In this document: positions 9,418-19,834 of the stretch, one piece after another
Layout of the letters: every line of letters starts with the position of its first letter
Position numbering within the stretch: the first letter of the stretch is position 1
Notes under the pieces: model-generated
The model's database searches: none
Told to the model about the DNA's origin: nothing
What the model saw: only the letters and a program-made list of their open reading frames with translations
Made by a program: the position numbers and the translations under genes
IMG/VR virus record: IMGVR_UViG_3300047557_002442
Span: 1 to 64,000 of that record
Length of the DNA stretch: 64,000 nucleotides
Strand: one strand, 5' to 3'
Origin: a virus

Positions 9418-11433
9418 TTAAAAACTCAAAATATGTCTTATTGTTTCGGATTGGCTATTACTTCTTGAGATTGGATCTAAGTGTTCTATATACATTACAT
9501 CACCAGATCCTTTGACTAAATCTGGGGTATATTTTACTGAACCAAGATCAACTGTATCTCCAGTATTTAGTACGACTAATGGATCGGTTGGATCAGCATT
9601 TATTATACCTTTAACACCGGTTAAGAAAAGATATGTGGCGTTGGATGAATGATAGTAGGCGTTCGACAATGACATACTTCCTTGATATACAACTGTATCT
9701 TCTGTCATAGTGTGGGCAGCACTATATGCAATACGCAATCTATTATCAAATGTTGTCCAATTATTGTAAGATTTTTCATTTACGGCTACGTTAGCAATTT
9801 TACCCCAAGCTCCTGTTGTTGCTCCTATCACATACTTACCAACTTCAAACTTTGGCTCTGTATTTGACATTGTTATATATGGAAGGGTATTACCTTTTCT
9901 GATACCTGTTGCACTGATACTTGCTTTTTGAACCTTACCTATTGTACTTGTAAATGACGGTACACTATTTACTACAAATGCTGTTGAGTTTGTTACTGCT
10001 GTTACTCTTCTTAATGCACGTTGATTATTAACACTGTCAAACAATACAATAATATCATTTGCAGCCAGGGAATTGTTGAATTCTGTTGACGTGCCCGTAA
10101 CTGTTGTACACGAAGAAGATATACTTGCGTTCCCTGTTAATGTTACGAAGTACTGTAATTGGTGAATTTTTTCAGTTCCAATGAATGTCCCACTTACCTC
10201 ATTCACCCCAAGTGTTACGTTGTCTAATAATGGATCCTTAATAACACTTATTGTTCTATAATCGTTTTCAGTAGTAACAAAACCGCCCTCACTTGTATTA
10301 TACGTTACACTGATTCCATAATTGATTGCACCAAGCTCTTGCTCACTATCTGAACCATGTCCTCCAATTGGTGGAATGATTGGATTCAATACAGCTGCAT
10401 TTGCAACACCACCAGTGTTACCAGATATAGTTGCCGTTGCATATGTAAAATTTTCACCACGGGTAATTACATTTACTTTGCTTATGAAGTTGTTAACAGT
10501 AGCGTTTGATGAAACTGTTGCATATCCTCTTGCATTAGTTGTTCCATCTCCACTTACTTCAATGTATGGTGCGATCAAGTATTCTGATCCTGACTCCGGT
10601 GGTGACGCAAATGCTGTATCCACTTCGATAATTTTGTTACCGCTCGATATATAATAGTTTGTAATTTTCTTGAGTTCCCCACTTCCGGCGCCGCTTGTTA
10701 TATACAACGCACTTCCTACGTAGAACCCAGTGTTTGATGATGCACTATTTGATAATCTATATGTCAAACTATTTCCAACGATTCCAGGAATATTTTGACG
10801 TAAATCGTCTGGAATAAACTCCCCAGTAATATTTGCAACATAATTTGAACCGCGTGTAACTATATCCACAACATCTATTGCCCCAGCGACAGTATTGCCT
10901 GCGACATTAGCACTTGTTACAACCGGCATAAAATCAGTAGTAGCAAACTTCTCAAAGTCTGTATCTGACATCTTATACATCAACTTCCAAATATAACCAT
11001 CCGCCGTAACAAAGTTACATGCACTTTCAACCGTATCAGATGGTTCAACTGTTGAACGAGCACCGCCGGCATTGGATAAGCATTTGTATACAAAGTAATT
11101 GGACGCATCGCTAGTAACCACATAATATTGTTTACCAGTCAAATCAACGCCATCATCATACATTGTGTACGCTGTATTTGTTGTCCAATCGTATCTGGGT
11201 GCCATTGGCATGATGTCGTTAGATGTAATTTTCTTGGCAAAAATTCCTTTTTCATATGGATCTACATCAACACTATTTGTCGTATCGATAGGAGCTGGAA
11301 CAGCATCATCTCCTTCATCATACTCCATTGATCTACCGGCCATCACGTAATAGGTATGGTCACCACTTACCACATCATTTTTCAGTGTGGTTACAACGCT
11401 ATGTTTGAATTTTTTTGTTGATATGCTTGACAT
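9418..11433 (-). CDS. gp8: Baseplate wedge subunit, gp8-like
   Basis: 671 aa. The N-terminal region has the layout of marine T4-like gp8 proteins: HTYYVMAGRSMEY, then FAKKITSNDIMPMAPRYDW, a VYKCLSNAGGARSTVEPSDT segment, and DGYIWKLMYKMSDTDFEKF. It is longer than T4 gp8 (334 aa) because of beta modules in its second half, including VTGTSTEFNNSLAANDIIVL shared with neighbouring tail proteins. It lies immediately downstream of the gp7-position gene, matching T4 order 6-7-8. It would form part of the wedge that joins the hub to the fibres. The assignment rests on motif memory and synteny. Confidence 0.65.
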   Translation of the reverse strand: MSSISTKKFKHSVVTTLKNDVVSGDHTYYVMAGRSMEYDEGDDAVPAPIDTTNSVDVDPYEKGIFAKKITSNDIMPMAPRYDWTTNTAYTMYDDGVDLTGKQYYVVTSDASNYFVYKCLSNAGGARSTVEPSDTVESACNFVTADGYIWKLMYKMSDTDFEKFATTDFMPVVTSANVAGNTVAGAIDVVDIVTRGSNYVANITGEFIPDDLRQNIPGIVGNSLTYRLSNSASSNTGFYVGSALYITSGAGSGELKKITNYYISSGNKIIEVDTAFASPPESGSEYLIAPYIEVSGDGTTNARGYATVSSNATVNNFISKVNVITRGENFTYATATISGNTGGVANAAVLNPIIPPIGGHGSDSEQELGAINYGISVTYNTSEGGFVTTENDYRTISVIKDPLLDNVTLGVNEVSGTFIGTEKIHQLQYFVTLTGNASISSSCTTVTGTSTEFNNSLAANDIIVLFDSVNNQRALRRVTAVTNSTAFVVNSVPSFTSTIGKVQKASISATGIRKGNTLPYITMSNTEPKFEVGKYVIGATTGAWGKIANVAVNEKSYNNWTTFDNRLRIAYSAAHTMTEDTVVYQGSMSLSNAYYHSSNATYLFLTGVKGIINADPTDPLVVLNTGDTVDLGSVKYTPDLVKGSGDVMYIEHLDPISRSNSQSETIRHILSF

Positions 11434-11444
11434 ATTTTATTCTA

Positions 11445-14400
11445 CTAAGAAATTTCAACATCGGAGCTTACTACTGCGATGCTATTATTAACGGCAGTTG
11501 ATGTCACAACTTTACCAAAGAACACGGTTCCTGCAACATGCAACACTTCTTTAAGCATTACATTGTATTTATCGAGTGGAATAGGGCTGTCTACCTGATA
11601 TGAATACTCTTGGTAGTAATATCCATCTTGAATTTTTTTAGCATCACTCAAGAATCCATCACGTGTAGCATAGTATCCTGTACCGGTACCATTGGTATCA
11701 ATGTTTGCTTTTGCGGTTGCTGATTTGGCAAAGTCTTCTGAATAAATTGTAATTGTTTCATCATTTTCATACCCAAACCCTGAATCAAGAATTTGTACTT
11801 GAGATATCGCACCTTCGTTGAAGGACACATTGGCATCGATAATAGCATTGATGCCAGAAGCATTGGATGATGCATCCTCCGTTACAGATACTATAGATGC
11901 ATTTGACCCGGAGAATGCTCCAATCAAATTATTAGCAACTGTTGGTGTAAATTCAGCAAAAAGAGATGTTCTCTTCACCTTTACTTGAGTAGTGTTTGCT
12001 GTTCTTACATATCCCTTAGCAACTGCGGATGATGTATCTGCTGCCGTATTAGCAACTATAAATCTTGTGTTACTGAAATCCCCAACCACAAAATATGATT
12101 TAAAGTTATTGTTTGCTGATGTGATGGATGTCGTTCCGCCACCATTACTTGAGGCATTTGTTGAATTGGCAGCAAATGTTCCATTAACACTCTTCAATAC
12201 CATATGAGTTGTATTTGTATTGAGTACTATACCATTAGCAGTGCCTTGTGTAACAGCATCGCCGATATTGAAATCATTGGTATTATTAACAACTAATATG
12301 GATGTGTTGATAGTGTTGCTGAATGTGCCAGACTGATTCTTAATCACTATCTGGTAATTGTTGCTCGCAATAAGATTATACGAGTAAACTTCCCCAAAGG
12401 CAACAGTTTCAATACCATCAGTACTAAAAACAAATTCATCCACCTTCAAAGCTGTGTTACCTGAATATAAATTGGCAAACAGTTTCACGGCAACTGAGTT
12501 TGTAGTCTGTGTAACAGTCTCACCAATAGTAAACGTTGGGCCATTCATGTTTGTTATATCAAGAATGATATCACGTCTATCCAATTCAGCCACAGCTGGC
12601 TCGTAGGCAGTGATAAATGGTTTCACATTATAGTTTTCACCCGGATTAATTTTCCACAAGGAGCTGATTGTTCCTATTGTTTTGGTACTAAACCTTAATA
12701 AATCTAATATTGGTGTTAATATAGTACCACCAGCTAGTTTAGGGAAGCCTAGAGAAAATACTGGCACAACACTACCACCCGTGCCAATCCCTGATGAGCC
12801 ACCTGTTGAGTTTGCTATCGTTGTTGTGGGATTAGTTGAATACCCGTTTCCAGTATTTGCTGTTAAAATAATGTTCGTTATCGTACCAGACGCGTTAGTT
12901 ATGATTGAAGCATTTGCTGATCCAAAGGAGCCTGCTCCTGTATTACCACCAGAAAAGGTAACAATATTAGTGTTGTCATATCCAGTTCCTCCACTGATAA
13001 TTGCTACATCAGCAATTTTTCCATATGATGAATTAGCACCTGTGAGTAACATGTTGAGGAATGGAACGTTATTACTATTATTATCTTTTAAGAAGTCAAG
13101 TGTTAATCTAACTGTCTCTGTATCTGTCAGCTGACTAATTTCTGCATTTGCACCCTGTCCTAAGGAAGTTGTCAGTACTGTTGCTGTGGTGTTGGACACT
13201 CGTCCAACAATACGACTTCCAGGTACTCCATAGAACACATTTGTTATGTCAATGACCCCAACACTATTTGTGTTTGATCCGCAAACATTACCAATAGCAG
13301 TAACATTGCTCGAGGATTGGATTACGCCCCCAATATCTGCGACCACGATTGGGGAGTTGATTTCACCACTTATAGAACCATATATTGTGTTACCTTCATA
13401 CCACCTATCTCCAGAAACATTTGATAGTTTTAGTAGCTCCCCATTTGCTGCATTTAGTGGTGTAGCGCTAGTTATTACTGTAGCATTTGATGATGACAAA
13501 CGGAATTGAATTGTGTGAGTATTGCTAAATGTTCCGTCAACGTTACCAAGAACAACAAAAGGAACAGATGAGTAATTTGTATAAGATGTCCATGGTAATG
13601 CAAGAACTGTTGCAGATGCTGCTGTGTGCGGTTGATATGCATACATTCCAACGTGAATACCATTTGCAGATATTGATGTTGAGTTAATAGTAGCTATGGT
13701 GATATTTGCTATACTATCAACTGTTCCAACTGTAACATTGCTAGATCCATTTGACTGATAAACAAGCTCACCGACAACAAAAGTATTTGATGAGGTGTTA
13801 TTTGATTGCACACCAAGCCATTGCTGGTTACTAATTCTGTAAACTAAGTTTGATGTTAAATTACCTGATAATCCATTGACCTTGATAGTGGCTACATTGG
13901 AACCAGCCGTTTGCGTCACGGTAACAATTACACCAGATGCCCCATCAGGATTTGTAACATAATTGCCAACTTGTAGCGCACCTGTTACGTTATTTGAAAC
14001 TAATTGAGTTATTGGTTGCTCAACTATCTCAAAAAGGTTAAATTGAGTTATTAATGTGTTAGAATTTGTGACATTACTTACGCCGAGAACCTTATCAGAT
14101 ACAATAATCTCAGATGTATTTGCATATCCCCAGCCACCATCAACTATCAATCTAAATCTAACAAGCCCAGTTTCTGTTACGATTTCGGTTACCAGCGCTC
14201 GAGCTCCAATGCCTCTTTCGGAATATAATAATACTTCCTCACCAACTTCAAACAACTCTCCACTGGACGTTATATCTATTGATGAGAGTGACCCTACAAC
14301 CTTGGGTGCATCAGCAACTAATCCAGTATCATCAACTATCAAATCACCAGTTTCAAAAACACCCTGTACATTAGATAGATAAAGAACATCAATTATTTTA

Positions 14401-15125
14401 CCTTTGATATTACGTTTAATGAGCTTTTCACAAAATGCAGTTGCCCCTGATATGGATCCAGTGACTTGCTTACCAATCAATAACACACCTTTTGGTGTAA
14501 CTGTGACTTCAAGATATTTTGGAATGACCCATTGACCATGGGATGGTTTTAATATATCATCGCCAGGATAATAAACACTAGCGCCCTCACCAAAAACAAG
14601 CCTGAATAATAGGTCAATTGATCTCTCACTACCTTTTGAACTATATAAATCTTGAGATGCTTTGATTAGCGTTCGCTTTGCTGAGAAGGTGTCAAATTGT
14701 ACACCTTTGAGATATTTTTCTTTGAAGTATACAAGAAAATTATCCGTAGTAAAGTCTAAATCTTTTATTTTAGTTAAGTTGCGTGAGAAATACAGAGCGT
14801 TTGTTGATTCACTTGACTCAATCAGCGACGTTGCCCCACCTGATGTTGTTACAGGTGTGTTATCAACAACAAAATACCCAGTGACTATTTTAACAAGTAA
14901 TGCATTTCCATTCTTGTATTCAACAACCCCTCTTGAGGTTCCCTGTGTCACCACATCATTCACAGCAAAGTTTGTTGCATTAGCAAGAGTAAGTTGTGTG
15001 TAGTTCTCTTCCAACCACTTATAGTATTCTTTGACAAAAAGAATGAATAAAGGTCCCTCTTCCTTATAAAATTCAGGAAACTGAGACTCAACAAGCGTAG
15101 ATATTGACTTTTCAATGTCGATCAT
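11445..15125 (-). CDS. Large baseplate wedge protein in the gp7 position
   Basis: 1226 aa. A conserved helical N-terminus (ISTLVESQFPEFYKEEGPLF, then FVKEYYKWLEE) leads into a long series of small beta modules of two types: FxVGDxVTQGTxxGxV...VxGTF, and GGTGYDNTNIVTFSGGNTGAG. It lies between gp6 and gp8, where T4 encodes gp7 (1032 aa), so a wedge-organising role is likely by synteny. Sequence similarity to T4 gp7 itself is not evident by eye, so the symbol is left blank. Its start codon follows the gp6 stop region closely. Confidence 0.6.
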   Translation of the reverse strand: MIDIEKSISTLVESQFPEFYKEEGPLFILFVKEYYKWLEENYTQLTLANATNFAVNDVVTQGTSRGVVEYKNGNALLVKIVTGYFVVDNTPVTTSGGATSLIESSESTNALYFSRNLTKIKDLDFTTDNFLVYFKEKYLKGVQFDTFSAKRTLIKASQDLYSSKGSERSIDLLFRLVFGEGASVYYPGDDILKPSHGQWVIPKYLEVTVTPKGVLLIGKQVTGSISGATAFCEKLIKRNIKGKIIDVLYLSNVQGVFETGDLIVDDTGLVADAPKVVGSLSSIDITSSGELFEVGEEVLLYSERGIGARALVTEIVTETGLVRFRLIVDGGWGYANTSEIIVSDKVLGVSNVTNSNTLITQFNLFEIVEQPITQLVSNNVTGALQVGNYVTNPDGASGVIVTVTQTAGSNVATIKVNGLSGNLTSNLVYRISNQQWLGVQSNNTSSNTFVVGELVYQSNGSSNVTVGTVDSIANITIATINSTSISANGIHVGMYAYQPHTAASATVLALPWTSYTNYSSVPFVVLGNVDGTFSNTHTIQFRLSSSNATVITSATPLNAANGELLKLSNVSGDRWYEGNTIYGSISGEINSPIVVADIGGVIQSSSNVTAIGNVCGSNTNSVGVIDITNVFYGVPGSRIVGRVSNTTATVLTTSLGQGANAEISQLTDTETVRLTLDFLKDNNSNNVPFLNMLLTGANSSYGKIADVAIISGGTGYDNTNIVTFSGGNTGAGSFGSANASIITNASGTITNIILTANTGNGYSTNPTTTIANSTGGSSGIGTGGSVVPVFSLGFPKLAGGTILTPILDLLRFSTKTIGTISSLWKINPGENYNVKPFITAYEPAVAELDRRDIILDITNMNGPTFTIGETVTQTTNSVAVKLFANLYSGNTALKVDEFVFSTDGIETVAFGEVYSYNLIASNNYQIVIKNQSGTFSNTINTSILVVNNTNDFNIGDAVTQGTANGIVLNTNTTHMVLKSVNGTFAANSTNASSNGGGTTSITSANNNFKSYFVVGDFSNTRFIVANTAADTSSAVAKGYVRTANTTQVKVKRTSLFAEFTPTVANNLIGAFSGSNASIVSVTEDASSNASGINAIIDANVSFNEGAISQVQILDSGFGYENDETITIYSEDFAKSATAKANIDTNGTGTGYYATRDGFLSDAKKIQDGYYYQEYSYQVDSPIPLDKYNVMLKEVLHVAGTVFFGKVVTSTAVNNSIAVVSSDVEIS

Positions 15126-15126
15126 A

Positions 15127-16929
15127 TTATTCTCTTATTTGAGTCGTTACAACGATTATGTCACTATCACGAATTGAAAGAATCACATTCTTTTCTGATG
15201 TGATATCAAAGGAAACCGGACGAGCATACAATTTAATTTGAGAACCTTCGAAGCTACTAACTACCAAGTTACTAATAGAGACAAGCCCCGATTGATAATC
15301 AACAGTGCCAATTTTAGACAATCTAGTATGAACACCTTGGTTTGTTGATATGAGCCACAGATTACCAATTCCATCATCCTCGATATATGCAGTGACTCCA
15401 TCATACATGAAGGATGATGTATTTACATTATGAACGACGTCAGCTGTTGGTGTAGTACTCTCTTGTTCTGGAATTGCGTTTTGAATTATCTCGTATCCAA
15501 AATCAAAAGATGCTGTATAGGATTCACCAAATATAGGAACTAAACTCTTATATGGAGTTAGAACAGTTTGATTACTCAATATACTTGGGTGTGTATCATC
15601 AATTGCTTTTACAAACTTACTGTATCTCAAAGTGCTCTTGAAGTCTGATAGTGACTGTATATTAAAGGTGCTAATTGTGTTGAGTACAAGAGATTTAATA
15701 TCGTTTTCTTTGAGTGTAGTGGTGTTTATATTATATTTAATGTTGGTGTCTACTTCAACAAATAAGAACTCTGGATCCACAATAACAGGATCAATTGAAA
15801 GTGGTGATCTTGGTTTGATGAAATTGTAGAACTTACGTTTTGTCAACTCAGGAATACCATCAGCATTCTTTACGTCAACAGCTATAAAAACTTTACCGTA
15901 TTGTGGAGGGTTTGCTTCTTCTCCACCATAAGCAGAGATAGCCTGTATTTCTGGAAAATTTTGTGAGAGTAAGTTTTCATAATCAGATGCTGTAACTGCA
16001 CGTTCTTGATTCTGATATGATCGGGGAGCATTATACTTTATAGATTCATTTGTTTCGGCAACAGCACCACCAACAGCTACACTATCGGTTAATATAGCAC
16101 TTATATTGGCTTGACCCTGAATTGGCCCATCAATATCAAATGTTGATGCACCGTTTGGTAACTCGCCATTACATACTCTATACTCAGCTATAATTACAGA
16201 CCCACTCTTTGGTTTTCTTCCAATAACATTATCACCAAACAATATTTCATACTGAGAATTTTCTGCAGCTTGTAGGAAGTATACCTGTGAGTTAGCATTG
16301 ACACCCAAGAACGATAATGCTCTTGTATATGGTAATGATGATGCGCCATTATCTTCAACAACCACTACTGATAAACTTCTTGTATCAATTGTTGGATTTG
16401 ATATAACAAAGCGTTGTTGGGTATTCGATGAATCAAAAACAAACGAATCAACAATATATGAGCCTTCATATATTCCAAGATTTTCTACAACAATAGTACC
16501 ATTTGAACTAGCGTTAAATATTAAATTGTCTTCTGTAGAAAAGGTGTAGTTATTACTACCAATTTTTGTAGTGAATGTTGTTCCTTTTGGAATTAATAAA
16601 CTATCAATGGCTGTAGATGGGGTAACATTGAATGAAATTTCTGCAAATGCAGAGTTGAAGGATCTTGGAACATAATTTAACTCTTTCGCGTGGGATACGA
16701 TAGTGTCTCTTAATTGAGCCGTATCAAGAAACATTTCACTACCAACCATGTTGAGATAGAAGCTATTCAAATAGGTGTTATATGAAAGTAGATCAATTAA
16801 TTGTGATATGTTCGAACCCTCAAAGTTAATATCTTTGAATGGGGAATCTGATCTTCTTAAATACTGAACGAGGTTAGTCTTGATGTTATCAAAATCTAAC
16901 CCAACTAAATTTATACTTGTGTTGGCCAT
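15127..16929 (-). CDS. gp6: Baseplate wedge subunit gp6 (gpJ-like)
   Basis: 600 aa, close to T4 gp6 (660 aa). The N-terminal segment FDNIKTNLVQYLRRSDSPFK, then DLLSYNTYLNSFYLNMVGSE and AKELNYVPRSFNSA, is diagnostic of the gp6/gpJ wedge family. The middle contains the family's YRVCNGELPNGAS and RAVTASDYENLLSQNFPEI motifs. gp6 forms the inner ring that ties the wedges together around the hub. The ATG overlaps the gp25 stop by one base (TAATG), implying coupled translation. Confidence 0.9.
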   Translation of the reverse strand: MANTSINLVGLDFDNIKTNLVQYLRRSDSPFKDINFEGSNISQLIDLLSYNTYLNSFYLNMVGSEMFLDTAQLRDTIVSHAKELNYVPRSFNSAFAEISFNVTPSTAIDSLLIPKGTTFTTKIGSNNYTFSTEDNLIFNASSNGTIVVENLGIYEGSYIVDSFVFDSSNTQQRFVISNPTIDTRSLSVVVVEDNGASSLPYTRALSFLGVNANSQVYFLQAAENSQYEILFGDNVIGRKPKSGSVIIAEYRVCNGELPNGASTFDIDGPIQGQANISAILTDSVAVGGAVAETNESIKYNAPRSYQNQERAVTASDYENLLSQNFPEIQAISAYGGEEANPPQYGKVFIAVDVKNADGIPELTKRKFYNFIKPRSPLSIDPVIVDPEFLFVEVDTNIKYNINTTTLKENDIKSLVLNTISTFNIQSLSDFKSTLRYSKFVKAIDDTHPSILSNQTVLTPYKSLVPIFGESYTASFDFGYEIIQNAIPEQESTTPTADVVHNVNTSSFMYDGVTAYIEDDGIGNLWLISTNQGVHTRLSKIGTVDYQSGLVSISNLVVSSFEGSQIKLYARPVSFDITSEKNVILSIRDSDIIVVTTQIRE

Positions 16930-17354
16930 TATCGTATCCTACTGATAAGCATTTCCATTGTTATAGGTTCTCTCGTATTTATTGTGCTGAAAACAATAGT
17001 AACTCCGTACGCATTCAAGTCGTATGATGGAGAGATAATAACGTTCTCTAATCTCGCTCTTGGCTCATAATTTTTTATAGCATCAATAATATACTGCTTT
17101 AGTGCTTCTTCTGTTGCAGGTGCCATGTTTTCGAATAAAATAGCATTGATATCACTACCAAATAACGGATTCATTACACGCTCACCACGATTGGTCAAGA
17201 TAATATTTCTTACCGATCTCTTTATTGCATCCTCATTAACAGTAGCCACAACATCTTTTTTGTTTGGATGAATGTTGAAATTTGTTAAGAAGTCTGAATA
17301 ATAAATTTCTTGTTTTTCTGTTTCTTTCAATACTCTTTGTTTGATTGAAGCCAT
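16929..17354 (-). CDS. gp25: Baseplate wedge subunit gp25 (lysozyme-like fold)
   Basis: 141 aa from the ATG at 17354, which has a strong AGGAGG upstream; an earlier in-frame ATG at 17420 would overlap the PAAR gene and lacks this site. Motifs SDFLTNFNIHPNKKDV, IKRSVRNIILTNRGERVMNP and LFGSDINAILFENM are typical of gp25/gpW family proteins. gp25 with gp6 and gp53 forms the wedge core that triggers sheath contraction. Genes PAAR-25-6 follow one another with 0-1 base between them. Confidence 0.9.
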   Translation of the reverse strand: MASIKQRVLKETEKQEIYYSDFLTNFNIHPNKKDVVATVNEDAIKRSVRNIILTNRGERVMNPLFGSDINAILFENMAPATEEALKQYIIDAIKNYEPRARLENVIISPSYDLNAYGVTIVFSTINTREPITMEMLISRIR

Positions 17355-17355
17355 C

Positions 17356-17646
17356 TTAACCTCCTGCAAACACATTTGGAGAGCCTTCTGCAACTCTTGT
17401 ACAACCGGATATTGCATCATTCACTCGCCCACACCCTCTACTGTTCACAAACACAGTTGTACTTCCAGTGGTTATTGGAGCTTGGTGAGAGGGACATGGT
17501 GCACCTGGCAGCAAGTGAGATGTGTTGAGGTCTCCCTGTCTCGAAACATATCTGTCATTACATAGTACGTTAGGTGAGTGCTCAAGCCTGAATGGTGTAC
17601 TGCAATGTGTTATATCTGCATCGTCTTTTCTAGTTACTGCTGGCAT
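17356..17646 (-). CDS. gp5.4: PAAR-motif tail spike tip protein (gp5.4-like)
   Basis: 96 aa. MPAVTRKDDADITHC at the N-terminus, SPNVLCNDRYVSRQGD and HLLPGAPCPSHQAPITTGS are characteristic of PAAR proteins, which cap the central spike with a metal-stabilised cone. The His and Cys residues expected for metal binding are present (HC at 14-15, H..C in HLLPGAPC). It starts inside the end of the 70-aa gene upstream and lies between gp5 and gp25, as expected for a central-spike component. Confidence 0.85.
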   Translation of the reverse strand: MPAVTRKDDADITHCSTPFRLEHSPNVLCNDRYVSRQGDLNTSHLLPGAPCPSHQAPITTGSTTVFVNSRGCGRVNDAISGCTRVAEGSPNVFAGG

Positions 17647-17842
17647 TTGTTTCTCTTTTCATCAACTCGTCTAATAGTTGGGTGTAAATACTCATTCCAT
17701 GATGTTCTTCTTCAGTATGTGGTCCATCGGGAAACTCTGGACGAAATGATATAAGATTATCAAAAAATAATGGTATGTCCTCATAGTTGTTATATGTAAC
17801 AACCTCATTGCCAATTCTTACAACAAACTTACCAGTAATCAC
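17630..17842 (-). CDS. Small baseplate-operon protein, GTG start
   Basis: 70 aa from a GTG at 17842 placed one base after the gp5 stop, with GAGAGGGAG just upstream inside the gp5 end. A TTG at 17869 would add nine residues but lies within gp5 and lacks a better site. The product is acidic (YNNYEDIPLFFDNLISFRPE, then LLDELMKRE) with no membrane segment. It may assist spike assembly, given its place between gp5 and PAAR; the function is unknown. Confidence 0.5.
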   Translation of the reverse strand: MITGKFVVRIGNEVVTYNNYEDIPLFFDNLISFRPEFPDGPHTEEEHHGMSIYTQLLDELMKRETNASSN

Positions 17843-17843
17843 A

Positions 17844-18590
17844 TTACTCCCTCTCAGGATTAAGATCAATACGTGGTGCTTTGAATGTCATTCTTCCTTT
17901 GGATTCGACTCTGTATGTCCCCTCCACCATCATATCAACATTGCCTAAAACATGTACCTTCACATTACCACCAATCCATACATTTTCATTTTTCACTATA
18001 ATCTCAAAGTGATCATCTACAACCTTATCTACTTTGCGACCTACATTATTTGTTTCAGAATAAGTTCCTGATTTATGGTAGATATGGATTCTTTCCTTAT
18101 CAGGAGTATCATCCACTTCAATTACATGGCCACGTTCTGTTCTAATAACTTTGTTATAAGGATATTTAGCGCCATATGCAGAATCAGGTTCCATGACTCG
18201 ACCCGATCCACGTTTTGTTTTTTCAACTGCGTTTGTACCACGTGCTTCCAATGCAACATCGTGTAGAGTTTGATTGTTTTGTGGTATACCAACTAGTGTA
18301 CCCATCACGATAGGATTGTTACCATCATTACCATCCATGAAAAACCCAACAACCGTCGACCCCACTTGTATGCCTGTAGGGGACAATCCTATCTTGTTGA
18401 GACTTGAACTATTAATTACATTCAGTACGTTTGCCCATGGTAACTCTTCTGTCTTTACAAGAGACTTCTTCTCTGAGTGAACATTGTAAATACGTACTCT
18501 GATACGGCCAAGCTTCAATGGATCTTCACGATCCTCGACCACACCCAGAAACCAACGGAACCCTTCATTACCTATCACACCTGTTGTCAT
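17844..18590 (-). CDS. gp5: Baseplate hub spike protein gp5-like, without lysozyme domain
   Basis: 248 aa against 575 in T4. Residues 1-110 form the gp5/VgrG OB-fold domain (RWFLGVVEDREDPLKLGRIR, PTGIQVGSTVVGFFMDG, NPIVMGTLVGIP). A linker with VIRTERGHVIEVDDTPDKER follows, then a short C-terminal beta-helix (VGRKVDKVVDDHFEIIVKNE, NVWIGGNVKVHVLGNVDM). The T4 lysozyme insertion is absent. A muralytic domain occurs instead in the hub protein at 26339-28297, suggesting that activity moved to another subunit. Confidence 0.8.
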   Translation of the reverse strand: MTTGVIGNEGFRWFLGVVEDREDPLKLGRIRVRIYNVHSEKKSLVKTEELPWANVLNVINSSSLNKIGLSPTGIQVGSTVVGFFMDGNDGNNPIVMGTLVGIPQNNQTLHDVALEARGTNAVEKTKRGSGRVMEPDSAYGAKYPYNKVIRTERGHVIEVDDTPDKERIHIYHKSGTYSETNNVGRKVDKVVDDHFEIIVKNENVWIGGNVKVHVLGNVDMMVEGTYRVESKGRMTFKAPRIDLNPERE

Positions 18591-19834
18591 GCTAAAAATC
18601 CTATCTTATTACAATCAAACGACACTCTATGCTTGAACCTACCCTGTTCAAGATAAATCATATGTCTCAATTTTGTTATCATATAATTACCACTCGTTAC
18701 TGGACTTTGCTTCTCTGTTGTCTTGATACCTGATGTCTCTGGCAACTGTAGTGTTATCATATCCCCTATCATCAGATAATTATCACCATGAACAAATCCT
18801 CTGACAATATTCTGGTTGAATAGTGTTGCAAATGCTTGTTTATAGCCCAAATAATCTGATATAAAATCAGTTCCCTTACTTGTATCTTTCGGTACAAAAA
18901 ACTTATATTGGTCAAGTTTGGAAAACTGATCAACAAACTGCCCACTGTTTGGCAGCGATGCCTTTTTCTGACCAGTTGGTATGTTGTGAAATTGTTCACC
19001 CAACTTAAACGTTGTTTGTCCAAAATCCTTTGTTAGCATATCATATGACTTAGTTATATTGTTAAACATTCCACCTGATAATTTTGCAACAGTATCCGTC
19101 TTCTTCATATACTCATAATTTAACATGTTCCTAAAATTATGAGTCTGTCTTATAGGATCTTCTTTTGTTGCTGGTTGGAACTTGAACACTCTACTGTCAA
19201 TTGTTTTCATTCCTTCTGTAATCAACGATTCAATTGATTTAAAATGAAACCCAAGTTGATCTTCGTAGAAAACAAACACCCCACCGGTTGGCATCATACC
19301 TATTGCTCTCTGACGTAAAAGGTCGATTGCTTCAAATGGATTCATTCTTGGTATAGCGTACGGGATCAGTCCTTTTGTTTTTTCTATATTAAGAGGCTTT
19401 TGGGTTTTAATATTATTAACAAGAATATCGGTAACGATATTACTCACTATATCTTTATAAGCCTTTTCCAAATTCAATACACTGGCTGGAAAATGTTCTT
19501 CAGATACACATTGCAGTTTATAAAAACTACCCTTGTTACCCTGTTGAACTACTTCTGAGCTAACATTATAGACTCGTAAATTATATGTTGTAATAGTTTC
19601 ACGGAAAGGTGATTTGAAAGATATGGCAATCTTTTCCTCACCAACTATTGGTAGCTTTTTAACTAAATCAATTTGATCTTCAATAAGAACTTCTGCATAT
19701 ATTGTAGGAGCTTCTATATCTTCGTAGACAGATAGAGTCATCAACTGTCCTCTGATATCTTTTGTATCAGACTGGTTAGCATTAGTTATTTTAATGTCAT
19801 AAATTTTGACATCACTATTTTCTATAAATTGCAT
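18587..19834 (-). CDS. gp27: Baseplate hub subunit, gp27-like
   Basis: 415 aa, near the 391 of T4 gp27. It starts with a beta-rich region (VKIYDIKITNANQ, LMTLSVYEDIEAPTIYAEVL) and contains MPTGGVFVFYEDQLGFHFKS and GNYMITKLRHMIYLEQGRFK, the hub-domain pattern of gp27/gpD-type proteins. It overlaps the gp5 start by four bases, and gp27 is the ring onto which the gp5 trimer docks. Assignment combines fold pattern and synteny; it is not a strong sequence match by eye. Confidence 0.65.
   Translation of the reverse strand: MQFIENSDVKIYDIKITNANQSDTKDIRGQLMTLSVYEDIEAPTIYAEVLIEDQIDLVKKLPIVGEEKIAISFKSPFRETITTYNLRVYNVSSEVVQQGNKGSFYKLQCVSEEHFPASVLNLEKAYKDIVSNIVTDILVNNIKTQKPLNIEKTKGLIPYAIPRMNPFEAIDLLRQRAIGMMPTGGVFVFYEDQLGFHFKSIESLITEGMKTIDSRVFKFQPATKEDPIRQTHNFRNMLNYEYMKKTDTVAKLSGGMFNNITKSYDMLTKDFGQTTFKLGEQFHNIPTGQKKASLPNSGQFVDQFSKLDQYKFFVPKDTSKGTDFISDYLGYKQAFATLFNQNIVRGFVHGDNYLMIGDMITLQLPETSGIKTTEKQSPVTSGNYMITKLRHMIYLEQGRFKHRVSFDCNKIGFLA

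Noticed and set aside
12682-13134. 150-aa plus-strand open frame inside the gp7-position gene
   Set aside because: A Pro/Val-rich mirror of the Gly/Asn/Thr-rich coding strand; no supporting start or neighbours.
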